Shown: positions 21,722 through 33,554 of the stretch, one piece after another | How the letters are laid out: every line of letters begins with the position of its first letter | How positions within the stretch are numbered: the stretch's first letter is position 1 | Notes under the pieces: generated by a model | Database searches by the model: none | What the model saw: only the letters and a program-made list of their open reading frames with translations | Told to the model about the DNA's origin: nothing | Program-made: the position numbers and the translations under genes | DNA from: Cinnamomum chago | Lineage: Eukaryota > Streptophyta > Magnoliopsida > Laurales > Lauraceae | NCBI GenBank assembly: GCA_038049695.1 | Contig: CP142453.1 | Span: 113,972,001-114,036,000 of the forward strand | Length of the DNA: 64,000 nt | Direction of reading: 5' to 3'

Positions 21722-23048
21722 TAAATAAAAACATGTAAAGAGCATAATCCTCTTGCTGAACAAACACACCCTTATAAAAATACAATCATGTGTATTTAAT
21801 TAGATAAAACAAATAGATCTTGGCCATTACCTTTGTGTCAAACAGTCTATGGTCACAAATAGTCAAAAAAATTTAACCTAAAGGGCCTATTTATTTGTAT
21901 TAAAATATACAAAAGTTCATGATGAAATGAACTCTATCAAAGGATCATTTTAGTGGTGAGGTCTAGAGAACACAAGGTGAATGTTGAAAGATGTAAGGGC
22001 ATGCCATGTATTTGTTGGTGAGTGCCTTTCCAACGCGAGAAAGGCTTGGAATATGGTTGGTAAGTACTCACTCCCAATGTGTGTGGAAAAACCTACTTAG
22101 TTGTACTGGAGCATTTCTGAACCTAGGTAGGAAGAAATTTGCATATTCCCCAATTGAAAACTTTTAGATCCCCTCGAAGAAACATGCTCTAACATTGAAC
22201 AGAAGGAATCATATTAGAACAGGCCCAATAGATGCTCTATTCCTTGAAATAGCTGAAATAAATCATCCTTGAAACTCCAATCACATCGTTAATGTCTCAG
22301 AACTCAGAAAACCAATAAAAAAATTTGGATAGAAAACTATGCCACAATAATTAAGAATTAGAGAGGTATAGGAGCCACTGTGCGTTTAACATCTATTCTT
22401 GCTCAAGAAACTTTCTTTGATATAATAACAGAATAGTAAAGTAAAAATATTTATCTCCAAGCACATCAATAATTATCATCAACTAAACAGAACCACAAAA
22501 GCAACACATGAAAGCAGCCTATTGTCAATATTTTCCTACCAAGTCACACATTATTTTGGTAGAGGGATTTGTCAGCATTTTGAAAATGGGAATTGGATAG
22601 ATTTAAGGGTGAATGACAAGCCTCCTTTCATTCATGGTTTTGCCATAAGGAATTCGATGGCAAAGCAAAATATGTGGAAGCAAAACATATGTTCAAAAAT
22701 AGGGGAGAAAAGGGAAACAGTGCCTCGATGGAAGGCGCAATGAGTCCTGAAGATATCTTCTTAATGTGGTCTCGGCCCCCTATGAGACTTGTGCACCAGT
22801 CAGGGCCTTAAATGCAAGGGAGCCACACTGCATGCCATGCAACTCTCACAGGAGAAAGATTTTCACTCAAATCTAAATAGGAATCTTGCGAAGAAAGATG
22901 GTTGCACAAGCCATAGAAGTTTTTTATGGAATGCAATTGTTTAAGATATACGAGAATGTGAATATTGAATTGAATCGAATTGAAAATCTTATACAATAGG
23001 AGTTACGAGCCTTATAGAAAGACTAAGAAAAATATGCCATGCTCAACA
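21187..23048. other. Upstream region of the F-box gene and intergenic DNA
   Basis: The first few hundred bases are promoter space for the minus-strand F-box gene. Besides the TC microsatellite at 21647-21718 I see only anonymous AT-rich sequence. Confidence 0.5.
21647..21718. repeat. (TC)n microsatellite
   Basis: About 36 uninterrupted TC units. It lies about 460 bp upstream of the F-box start codon. It produces an artificial RERE reading frame on the other strand. Confidence 0.98.
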
Positions 23049-23336
23049 TGTCAAAGCCAGCAAAGGAAGAAGAGACAAGAGTCTTTGTGAATTCGATGTC
23101 CCTTTTGAGGGTCTCGATCTTTGATTATATAGATTAAAGTTGCTATATGTGTTACAAGAATTGAGGTAATTAACTAAATTACAGTCACTGTATGCTAATC
23201 AGATCTCCTAATAAGGCAGGAAATAAATTACATAGCTGTACATACGAGGCTTGTTTTGACCCACAAGTTGGGCTTTTTCTACCATGGGTTGTGACCCACT
23301 GACCTATTGGACCGTGAGCCACTGACCCATTTGACA
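23049..23336 (-). repeat. Copia 3' LTR
   Basis: 288 bp. It shares TGTCAAATGGGTCAGTGG, the GGGTCACAACCCATGG block and the region with TTATTAGGAGATCTG with the truncated partner LTR at 23694-23832. Confidence 0.85.
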
Positions 23337-23693
23337 CCCCCCCTCAAATTGATGCGGGTGAATCAACGAGCATCAATTTGCTAACTAAGAACTGGTGCCG
23401 TGGCCGAGGAAGTCCCTTGGTAAAAATATCGGCAATTTGAAGACTGGTAGGAACATGAGGAAGAGTGATGGCTTCACGCACAAATGCATCACGTATGTAA
23501 TGACAAGCCACTTCAATGTGCTTTGTGCGTTCATGGAAGACAGGATTTTCAGTAATCCGTATGGCACTGGTATGTCGGCATAGAGAGGTGTGGGTCCAGA
23601 TTATGGAAATCCAAGCTCAGAAAGGAGACCCCGAAGTCAGACAATTTCAGAAGTGGCGGCCGACATCGCACAATTTCAGAAGCCAGACAATTT

Positions 23694-23832
23694 CAGATCT
23701 CCTAATAAGGCCGGAAATAAATTACATAGCTATACATACGAAGCTTGTTTTGACCCACACAAGTTGGGCTTTTTCTGCCATGGGTTGTGACCCACTGACC
23801 CATTGGACTGTGACCCACTGACCCATTTGACA
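23694..23832 (-). repeat. Copia 5' LTR, truncated
   Basis: The outer 139 bp of the LTR, breaking off at CAGATCTCC where it joins RNase H coding sequence. The break marks the internal deletion. Confidence 0.8.
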
Positions 23833-24725
23833 CAACATGGGAAAATATCTATAATTCCACATTAAATTAAAAGTGCCCACCATTTGGATTTAATCTAACA
23901 CATATAAATGTTTTTTTAATGAAAAAAAAATGTAACTAGTACAAACAATTAATTTCATCTAACACAAATTTCTAGAATAAATCTATTTTGACTCAATTTC
24001 ATCTAACATAAAATTAACTTGTAACTAGTTCAAACAACAAATTTCTAATATTCAATCTAAATTTTGAAACTCAAATAAATAGGTGGCTGAACATGGTAAC
24101 AAAGTTTCAAAATATTTTTTTTCTTTCTGATTTTTTATACCCACTTTTATATTAAAAAGAATTATTTTTTTCATTTAATTTTGGTAGCTCCCACTTTAAA
24201 TTTGTATTAATTCCTTATTTAACATAAGATTTTAGATTTTTTATTAATTTTTATTTTCCAAGTTTTCAAGATTGACACCAATAAAATTTTAATTATGACA
24301 ATACTGCTATGACTAATTTTTATTTATTTATTTTATCCATATATAAGCCCATGCTTAATGGTAAAAGAACTATGAATTGATTTAGAAAATCCCCAAAGAG
24401 GCCAACCCTTGGTGGTCCCATACTGTCCTTCCACTTGGTCTCACATTAGATGCGAGGTCTAAGCATCTGCTCACTCGTTCTTTGGTGATCCCAAACTTTT
24501 CTCTCACTTCACCCCACATTAGATATGTGGTCCTAGCCATCCACTTCGTCCTAAAAGCTAAAGTTTGAAGCACTTGCCTTAATTCGCTCACCGAAGAGGA
24601 AAATTCTGACCATGGACAATTAATATCCATGTGTCTTAATACATCTATTTTGGGGAAAAAATATGTGAAGTTAATTTGGAAAAGCATGAGCTAGATAGAC
24701 TTTTTTTCTAGTTAGAGAACCCGAC
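23833..24725. other. AT-rich intergenic DNA
   Basis: Very AT-rich, with long T and A runs around 24110-24330. No gene or element ends recognised. Confidence 0.5.
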
Positions 24726-26996
24726 CGATTGGAATGTAAAGATTGTAAGGTTATTCCACGAAAGAGTTTGACCATGCAACATAGGCTAGTAGTTTTATAT
24801 ATTTGCATTAGAAGTAGAAAGAGATGGGTAGTAAATAAAATGTGCCCTAAAACAAGGTGTAGGGATTTGAAAGGAGAAAGAGCAACAAAAATTAAGGATA
24901 AAGTGATTGATGAGGGAGAATGGGATTTTGAAGGAAAAACTACAGCAATGTAAAATCAAATGGCTAACCGTATTAGGAAGGTTGATAAAGAGGTGTTGGA
25001 AAGTTGAAAGGGAAGAGACACAATAATAAAAAAGCCTGGTGGTGGAGTGTGGAGGTTCAAGAATTATTCGGGAGAACAGACGTTGCAAAGTTTGGGAAGG
25101 TACTAGGAATATGGAAAAATATGAGATGCTCAAGAAGGCAAAGAAAAAAGCTAAGAAAGTAGTAAGTGATGCAAAGTGAAAAGCATATGATGACCTATAT
25201 AATAGGGTCGGAAAAAGAGGAGAGAAGGATATTTTTAAACTTGCAAAAATAAGAGAAAGGAAAAATGGGAACTTACATCATGTCAAATGTATTAAGAGCA
25301 ATGACCAAAAGTCACTACTAAAGGACAAAGGAAAAATAGGAACTTAGATCATGTCAAATGTATTAAGAGCAATGACCAAAAGTCACTACTAAAGGACAAC
25401 GATATCAAAGAAAGGTGGAGGGAATATTTTAGCATACTTTTAAATGAAGAATATATAGGAGACATAAGAACAAAAGATGATACTTCACTAGCAAAGCATT
25501 TTTTTTTTCTGTAGAATTAGAGTTGTGGAAGTTTGGAAAGCATTAAAACAAATGAAGACAAAAAAGGCTACGGGTCCAGATAACATCCCAATTGAGACAT
25601 GAAAAGGCTTAGGGGAAGTTGAGGAGATTTGGTTAACTAGACGCTTCAATGACAAAGAAAATGCCGGATGAATGAAGAAGTGTTGTAGTGCCTATATATG
25701 AGAACAAGGGAGATATAAAAAACTGTACCAACTATCGTGAAATTAAACTTATGAGTCATACTATGAAGTTATGGGAAAGGATAATGGAGCAAAGACTTAG
25801 ACAGAAGACCAAGATATCTGAAAATCAATTTAGTTTTATACCAGGGAGGTCAACGATGGAAACTATCTTCTCACTTAGGCAATTAATGGAAAAATATCGA
25901 GTGAAGAGGAAAAATCTGCATATGGTCTTCGTCGATCTAGAAAAAGCCTACGACATGGCGCCTAGATATTTAATTTGGTGGGTTTTAAATAAAAGGAATG
26001 TTCCAACTTCCAAGAGGTTATTTTGAAATTATTAAAGACATGAATGAAGGCACAGTAACGAGTGTGAGAACTACTTATGGAGAGACATGGGAGTTCTTAG
26101 TGACTACAGGTTCACATCAGGGGTCAACCCTAAGCCCTTATCTCTTTGCACTGATTATGGACTAGTTAACTGCTCATATTCAAGAAGAGGTACTCTGGTG
26201 CATGTTATTTGGGGATGATATTGTGTTGGTAGAATCAAGAGATTGTGTGAATGTAAAACTCGAGAGATGGTAGAAGGCTTTAGAATCCAAAGGCTTTAAA
26301 ATAAGCCACATAAAGACAGAATAGATGGAATGTAACTTCACTGGACATATAGAAAGAGCCGAAACTATTGTGAGAATTGAATACATGAGATACCACAAAG
26401 TGATTCTTTTTGCTACCTTGGATCTATAATTAGTAAGGATGGGGAGATTAATGAAGATGTTGAACATAGCATAAAAGTGGGATGGTTGAAGTGGAGACTC
26501 GCTTCACGAGTGCTTTGTGACAGATGAATGCCAATAAGATTAAAAGAAAAATTTTACAAGATAGCGATTAGACCAGCTATGACCTATGGAGCATAATGTT
26601 GGCCAATCAAGAAGCAACATATGCACAACATAGATGTAACTGAGATGAGTGTGTTAAAGGCGGATGTGTTGTAAAACAAGGAAGGATAAAATTAGAAATA
26701 AGCACTTTTGAGAGCATTTAGGGGTAACACCAATAGGGGATAAAATTAGAAAAACCCGTTTGAGATAGTTTGGGCATGTCCAACGTAGGCCGGCAAGGAA
26801 AAGTTAGGCTATGAAGGTTGATTGCCCACCAAAAGGAAGGGGTAGGCCAAAGAGGACATAGATGGAGGTAGTAAAAATAGATATGAAGAAGTGTAACTTA
26901 TCTAAGGATTTGACTCAAGATAGATCGGAATGGAGAAACATAATTCATGTAACCGACTCCGACATAGTTGATACAAAGCTTAGATGATGATGAAGA
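24726..26996 (+). pseudogene. RTE-type LINE, 5' truncated and decayed
   Basis: Plant RTE elements encode endonuclease plus RT. Here the C-terminal endonuclease segment (CKDCKVIPRKSLTMQHRLVV) comes first, then VWKALKQMKTKKATGPDNIP and a clean RT block at about 25688-26000 with YENKGDIKNCTNYREIKLMS, ENQFSFIPGRSTMETIF and MVFVDLEKAYDMAPR. A catalytic-motif remnant LFGDDIVLVE is near 26204-26233. Stops and frameshifts are many outside that block. The 3' end is GATGATGATGAA, the short-repeat tail typical of RTE. Confidence 0.88.
25258..25399 (+). repeat. 71-bp tandem duplication inside the RTE
   Basis: Two copies, with only a few mismatches, start at about 25258 and 25329. Both contain ATCATGTCAAATGTATTAAG and ACCAAAAGTCACTACTAAAG. 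The duplication lies in the linker upstream of RT and arose after insertion or in its source copy. Confidence 0.9.
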
Positions 26997-27309
26997 ATTT
27001 TGAAAAACTTATAACTATTTGAATTGAGGGTCACCATCAGTTTAATAATTTGTAAAACATATTATTGATAGGACGTCTTTCAAATGTGAAATTTTTCAAT
27101 GGCGGACTAATTTGAATTGGAGTGAAATTCAGCCCAACGCCATCTATTTTTTACACTAGGCTATATGTAGCCCATTTATGTGAATATTTTTGGCCCAAAG
27201 TCGGGAAGAAGAGAAGGGAGAGAGATGGGGAGAAGGATGGAGATGGCAAGCGGCGTCAGGAATGGCGATGGCGATTGTATTGGTGATGGGTAGCGGCAGC
27301 AGCGGTTGC

Positions 27310-28225
27310 ATCAGCGATGGCAATCAGCAGCAATAGAGGCGTTGGCAATTGCTACGACGACAAAGCTAGGTACTCTCTCTCTCTCTCTCTCAAATGAAAA
27401 AGGCAGCCTTTCTAGAAGCTTTAGGAATTTTTCCTTTTCTTTTTTCTGGCTGATACTCTAGATTTCAAATTTTTCAGTCCATATCTGGAAGTTCTTTATG
27501 AAATTCGAAAATTCAGCCAAAATGGTCCGAATTTTAGGCCGAGTTTTTCTTGAGGGGCTGTTCGGTTTGTTTACATGGCCAAACCAAAATTGTTCGGAGA
27601 TTTTGGCCGAAACAAAATGAAGGCATTGATCTATAATTATATACTTTAGGAAAAGAAATCTAATGAAATGGTCTTTGTAGGAAAGTTTTGGAGAAAAAAA
27701 AAAACCCTTATATTTTCAAAAGCATCCACAAAAGTTCACAGATAATCTTGACTTAAGAGAAAAACTACAACAGAAGGATGGCGATGGTGATGGCAATCAG
27801 GAGCATAGAGGCATCAACAATTGCTACGACGACGAAGCTTGGCACTCTCTCTCTCTACTTCTTTTTTTTCCTGCAACCAGCCCCTTTCATATTTTTTCTT
27901 TGGCCGAAATTCTAGATTTCGAGCATTTCGATCGAAATCTGGAATTTCTTTCCGAAATTCCAAAACTCGGCCTAAATGGCCCGAATTTTAGGCTGAATTT
28001 TTCTCGAGGGGCTGTTCGGTTTGTTTACATGGCCAAACCGAAATTGTTCAAAGATTTCAGCCGAACCAAAACGAAGGGATTGATCTATAATTATATACTT
28101 TAGGAAAAGAAATACTGATGAAATGGTCGTTGTGGGAAAGTCTTGGGAAAAAGAAAGCTTATGTTTTCAAAAGAATCCACAAAAGTTCACAATTAGTCAT
28201 AACTTATGAGTTATGAGGAAAACTA
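27310..28225. repeat. 472-bp tandem duplication
   Basis: Two diverged copies are offset by 472 bp: AATTGCTACGACGAC at about 27347 and 27819, then CTCTCTCTCTCT, GGGGCTGTTCGGTTTGTTTA, CATGGCCAAACC, TTGATCTATAATTATATACT and ATCCACAAAAGTTCACA in both. The first also has a GATGGCGATGGCGAT-type stretch before it. No coding capacity. Confidence 0.85.
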
Positions 28226-28399
28226 CAACAGAAAAAGCTTGCGAATGGCCCAAAAATGCCTTTATGCATAGTATACGCTACAACATGCATCAGATTTAAG
28301 ATCATTCCTAAGCCAAAACAAATGAAAAAAGCCTAAAAGATTACTTAAATTCAAATTTTTTAAAACCTTACAAAGGAGCTTCTGCAGGCCAAACAATAG

Positions 28400-28830
28400 G
28401 TCAGCCAACCATTGGGTCTAGTCTCTAGGCCCAACGGGACATCTATTTAGTTAGGAGTGTTATTAAATAGTTTGGTTTGTTTAGGATTATTATTAATGAG
28501 TTTCCTATTTTATTTTAGGCATTATTCAAATATTAGAAAATATTATTGCTTAGGGATTAAGCCAACTCCTCTATATAAGGATGTTAGGTAGGCCTCATTG
28601 TATTTAGAGTGCTTATTTTCAATCAATTAAAAGTTTTCTTTGAGATTTATCTCTTAAGGTTATTTAGTTTTCTCCTCATGTGAGGGTGCCCTAGTGGTTG
28701 AATCCAACTGAATCCATCTTTGGATTCGATCAATCCTTCAGGAGATTGATCTATTATCGGATCGCGGATTCGGGCTGTGCTAGGAGCCCTCAAGCTACGG
28801 GTGATGTATTGGCTTCAATTCTTCAACTTA
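28400..28830 (+). mobile_element. LTR-like promoter fragment
   Basis: A TATA motif (CTCTATATAAGG, about 28571) followed by a leader with CAATCAATTAAAAG and TTTGAGATTTATCTC resembles the U3/R part of a plant Copia LTR. I could not identify TG/CA ends, a target duplication or a PBS, so this is tentative. Confidence 0.3.
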
Positions 28831-31800
28831 AAATATTTTTCACTTTTTTTTAAAAGAAATACATAAAGACACACAACTCTCCTCACAACATCTTTCTTTC
28901 AAAAAAATTGGAGAAAAGATAGGCTTTTGGCTTAAAAGGGGTCACTCTATGCATATTTGGGTGTATCACTGATATGGTTGATAAAATGACCACACCCTAT
29001 TAATTGGTTGATACGCAAGCGAACACTCTTAAATTGAAAAAAAAAAAAACCGGAGCGGTCTTGGCCGATACTGTACGTATAACCAATATTTTGAACCATG
29101 GTTTCATGGATTTCAAAGTTATCCAGACTCAAAGTTGCAATTCACTGTCGCTCTAGTTCCTGAGAACAAGATCTATAATAGAGGTTAGTCTATTTTAATT
29201 TTCAGTATCTGCTGCATATCATTTTTCCTTCGCGAGCATGCATTTGCCCTTTGATGTGATAAATTAGCACATCCAAAAATAATGGTTGATTGACTCGATT
29301 CTTCCAATTTATCCTACAATTCTTCATTGAATTTAAGCTGATCCTTTTGCTTTCCTGATTTTGTTGGGGTTGAATCAACGGCCATGAACATGAAAGGAGA
29401 AGAAATTTATGGTGAATGGAAACATGGATCCCATCAGTTCTGAGAAACATGTGCAAGCTCTCATATAAGGAAGAAACCAAAAGGACAGATTTTATAGTTG
29501 TTTATCTATATCAATGTTGTGAAAAGTCGGTAGCTGGTGGTCGTCCAAAGAGTATGTACAATATCCAAATGTTGTGAATTTGCTTTGGTTTGAATTTCTC
29601 AGATTGAATAAATGATTTGTAAATTTGTAAAATCTGTTTTCCTGCCATATCCATGGCATGTCCTTTCCATATCCATACCATATCACGGCATCATAGGTTC
29701 AGACGCTTCAAATCGAGACGCTGGCATAAGACGGTAGCTCTTGGTCATAAAAAAAAGTATACAATTTCCAAACGTTGTGGACTTTTGCTTTGTATTGACT
29801 CAATGATTTGTTCAATTATATTTTGTGAAATTTAGTGATGGACAGGACTATATTGTTACAGACATCAGCCTGCTTAATTTTTCACTGTATAGAAACTTTA
29901 TTCCAATGCCCAAACATGCATAAAATTCAATATAGAGCAACTACTCATTGCAGACGAACGAGAAACAAAGAAGTTAACAAGAGGAACATGTTAGCATATC
30001 CATGGCTTTTATTGTCATCTAGAGGAAGAAACGGCAACATGGATTTTTCAGTACATGCAGTTGTTTACGTTATATTTCAAAGACTGACAAACAGATTCAA
30101 ACTAAGAACATCTAAAAAGCAATGAAATTGGTGAGCTAGCATAATGCTTGTAATGCAGAAGAAATGCATTAGAATTAAAACGTAAAGCAAATAATTAACA
30201 AACCCTGCAATATATCATGCAATGCGCACATCTGGCATGAGTAGGGCACATCTGCTCTCATTGATTTGCGTCAGCCCCTTTCTTCCTACAGACAATTTGA
30301 TTGCAAGATAGAAGAGACATCATTATAATGTCATTGTGTTTGCAAATTTAATTAGAAAGTATAACACACACAAAAAAATGTGGCTAGAATTGGGAGCATT
30401 TTGATTTTGTTAATTATAAAGCACATAGTAAAAGTAAAGAAGTAAGTGAACTCACGGGTGAGACCCACTCTAACTCTAGTGAAATTCTCCTCATGGCCGA
30501 TACACAGAAAATATGATTGAGTGATTTGAATGAGGTGTGCTGAGCATTTGGTTTTATTTTGACACCTCAGTCATTCTGTTTCATTTCAAAATAATGTGAA
30601 TCCCATCTTTTTAAAACCACTAACCTAACCAAAATCACAATAGAATTATAAGTTCAATTTCTTCATTTGTCACTTCACTTGATCTTCTCTTCTCAGTCAA
30701 GTATCCTCAGGGGCGGAGCCAAGGGTAAGGGGACCCACCCAAAAATAATTTATTATTCTTCTTTTAAATAGTGGCCCGAAGACAAATTTCTTGGTTCCTT
30801 ACTGTGTATTGTCTCCTAATATATTCATCCCAAATTCTTGTCTCACCATATCCATGTTCCTCAATTTCCTTTCCACCCAAGGATCCCTTCTGAACAACTT
30901 CGCCTTCCAAATATTCAAAAGTTAATACGTCCTCTCACCCAAACCCTTTTGCTTCTCATTAGAAATTCTTCTAATTCTCACTAAATATGTCATACAAGAA
31001 AACTCTTTTTTGATGCACTAAAAATGTTTGTAAATAAGAAAAGTCCTCCTTAGAAACTGAAAACGTCGGTAAATTTCACACACACACACACATGGGCGGA
31101 CCTACGTTGTAGTGACCTAGAGTGACCTAGAGCAGTCGCCATGGGTCAAAATTGAAATCTCCACACAGTTGAATGGGGACTTGGAGCAAGGGCAGACCTA
31201 CGTTGGAGTGATTTGGGGAGCGATCTGGGACAGTCGCGCTAGGTCGAAATTGAAATCCCCAAATTGAGCATGCCCCACATGTCTAAACTTGTCGCTCCAC
31301 ATATATCCACGTATGCAAAACTTCGTTGGTAAAAAAAAAAGAAACGAAAAGAAAACGTTGCAGCGCACATCGCTCCCTCTTCTTTCGAAACATCTTCGCG
31401 CCGAATGCCGATCGAGCTCCTCGTTGCCGATCCCTATGTACTATGTAGACTACTGCATCTTCATCTGCCAAACATATCTAGTATAATCCTTTCTAATCAC
31501 TCTATACCTGAATCTGAACGCTTAATCTCCAAATCCTAATTCCAAACCCTGAATCCCCAAATCCTAATCCAAACCCTAAGCTCTAAACCACCAAATCTGA
31601 GCATATATACAAAAATCCAAAGATGATCAAATCCATTCCCGTTATCATGTCTTCTTACCCCCACTATGATTCAAAGATGGAATTCCATTCCCATTATCCA
31701 AAGGTTGGAGGCTTTGAGAAAGTGAAAAGGGAATGGATGGTTGTCCTAAAAATGTTCTTGTATTCAGTTTTTCTCACACACCCACTAACCTAGAATTTGC

Positions 31801-32400
31801 AGTGACCTCCATTGGGCATTGATTTTGACATATAAACTTAGTGAAACATGATAATGTGAGATTGAGAATCTAAAATCAAGGTTATAATCATTTTTTATCC
31901 ATCTAATGCTTTTTGGTACTTCTAATTAACATCCTAACCTCTTCATTGCCCAATCTTCAATAACTTCATGCATCTAGTTGAGTTCGACAAGTTGGACATT
32001 TTCTAAAGAAAAACGTATATGATTTACTTGGTAATGTAAAACAGTCTAGCAAAGTCTAGCCAAAAAAAAAAAAAATCCAAATGTTAAGTCTAGCAAAAAA
32101 ATAAAAAATAAAAATTCAAATGTTAAGTCTAGCAAAATTTTAGCCCCACCCAAACGAAAATCCTGGGTACGCCATTGTATATATATATATTCATTAGAAT
32201 TTTTTTTGCTTTTCATTGTATAGGTGAAAAACCTATATGCTTCTAAACCAGTACATAAACATTCCTTAATATATGGGGAAAAGAAACAAAATCAAACTTA
32301 AATTCCATTGCCAACTAAATTACATTGAACAGACAAACACATACTAAATAGGTAAGAAGAACATGTGCTAATTAGATTAGAAGGAAAAAAAATACCCAAA
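28831..32400. other. Intergenic DNA with scattered repeat debris
   Basis: No gene recognised. Around 29520-29830 there are two loosely similar blocks (GTAGCT..TGGTCAT/TCGTC, TTCCAAACGTTGTGGA-like). At 30710 GGGGCGGAGCCAAGGG and at 31094 and 31190 GGGC(G/A)GACCTACGTTG resemble hAT-type ends, and 32157-32177 has a matching right-end-like GGGTACGCCATTG, but no target duplication supports one element. AAACCCTAA-like motifs occur near 31545-31590. Confidence 0.45.
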
Positions 32401-32896
32401 GGGCAGAATTTCAAAAAAGTCCTTAAGTTTCGGCCTTATTTAAAAAAAGGACACAAGTTTCAAAACTTTCCAAATTAGTCCCTAAGTTTTTCAAGAAGTC
32501 CTCAATTAAGGACATCCATTTATTTAAAGTTATTTTTCGACGACCTTTTTCCTTTTTTTTTAATACCTAAATTATCCTTCATTGTAATAAAACTCTCATT
32601 CACTTCCTCTATATTCTCCTCATTTTCCTCGCAGGTGTGATCAAGGACACCCAGTATTCCCACAACGATTGGCTGCTTGTAGTCACTACCGAAACCATGT
32701 CATGGCTTTAAATAAAGGGTAATTTGAGTATTTTCAAAATATTAAGGGAAAAACGTCACCATAAAAAATCTTTAAATGGCCAGATGTCCTTAATTGAAAA
32801 TTTACTGAAAAGCTTAGGGACTAATTTGAAAAGTTTCAAAACTTATGTCCATTTTGAAATAAGGCAAGAACTTAAGGTCATATTTGAAATTTTCCC
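32401..32896. mobile_element. Long-TIR MITE
   Basis: 496 bp with about 125-bp imperfect inverted repeats. The left arm begins GGGCAGAATTTCAAA and contains TTTCAAAACTTTCCAAATTA and GTCCCTAAG; the right arm ends TTTGAAATTTTCCC and carries the complements. The flanks are TACCCAAA (32393-32400) and TATCCAAA (32897-32904), an 8-bp duplication with one mismatch. Long arms could also suggest a Mutator-like element. No coding capacity. Confidence 0.8.
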
Positions 32897-33099
32897 TATC
32901 CAAAACAACTAACATCATTAATTTCAGGAAAAATTCATGAAAAAAGGGCACGGATTGGGCAGCAAAGGGACAGTCAAAATCCAATTCGCAAAACTATAAT
33001 ATTTACATCTAAGCCTGCCTAATTATCAAACCATTGCCATGCACTTAACAAAATCAACACCCACAAAGACTAAAGGCGCAATTTCAAATAAACCGCAAT

Positions 33100-33495
33100 T
33101 CAATTCCCATGATCCATCGAAAGCACGGGGATAGATCTCCATAATCGCTTGATGAGATGAACCAGCTCTTCCTCGGAAGACTCTGCCAACGGAAGAGAGA
33201 GAGATCGCGGAGAGAGATGGGATACAAGAAGGTGTTTAAGATGATAAACCCTAACCCTAAAACAACTTGCAGTTTGCCACTGGCTTCAAAAAGTTACAAG
33301 TAAAAAAAAAAAGAGGGAGAGGGTACCTGTAGATGGAGGTCGGGTTTGTCGGATTCCTTCTTTCTTCGAATTCCTCGACTCCGGTTCTTCCTCCATCTTC
33401 CTTTCTTTCCTTCGTAAACTCTCGTAAAGTACAAAGTGATTGATGACGTTGTTGTTGTCGGTTTTTTTTTTTTTTTTTCCTCCTCCTTCGGTCAT
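33100..33495 (-). CDS. Possible small two-exon gene, 83 residues, unrecognised
   Basis: Exon 1 (33327-33495) starts MTEGGGKKKKKTDNNN and ends at a consensus donor (CTACAG|GTACCC). Exon 2 (33100-33182) follows acceptor TTGGCAG and ends in TGA. The 144-bp intron is in phase 1 and the joined frame is open, with SSEEELVHLIKRLWRSIP near the C-terminus, possibly an amphipathic helix. The protein is strongly charged (K/E rich). I do not recognise the family. A C/T-rich stretch and AAACCCTAACCCTAA near 33244, common in plant leaders and first introns, lie nearby. It could equally be the 5' end of a decayed gene, a non-coding transcript or chance splice sites. Confidence 0.35.
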
Positions 33496-33554
33496 CTTGA
33501 TGTTTGTAGTTGGCAACTACTCGCGGCATAAGACGATCTTAGTTACCTATAAAT

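Larger units (their letters stand above)
23049..23832 (-). mobile_element. Internally deleted Copia element
   Basis: A 784-bp remnant flanked by a perfect 5-bp duplication CAACA (23044-23048 and 23833-23837). On the minus strand the terminal bases are TGTCAAA...TTTGACA. The 3' LTR (23049-23336) is complete; the 5' LTR (about 23694-23832) keeps only its outer part. Between them lies the C-terminal Copia RNase H (LRGLLSELGF, NPVFHERTKHIEVACHYIRD, LQIADIFTKGLPRPR) followed by the purine tract GAGGGGGGG at the LTR border. PBS, gag, protease, integrase and RT are gone. Confidence 0.88.

Noticed and set aside
21551..21769. Arg-Glu repeat protein on the minus strand
   Set aside because: Produced entirely by the (TC)n microsatellite.
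30709..32177. One large hAT element with GGGGCGGAGCC and GGGTACGCCATTG ends
   Set aside because: The ends are only loosely complementary, no target duplication matches, and other end-like motifs lie inside; probably several fragments.
33244..33262. Interstitial telomere repeat AAACCCTAACCCTAA
   Set aside because: Only about two units; such motifs are common in plant leaders and first introns.
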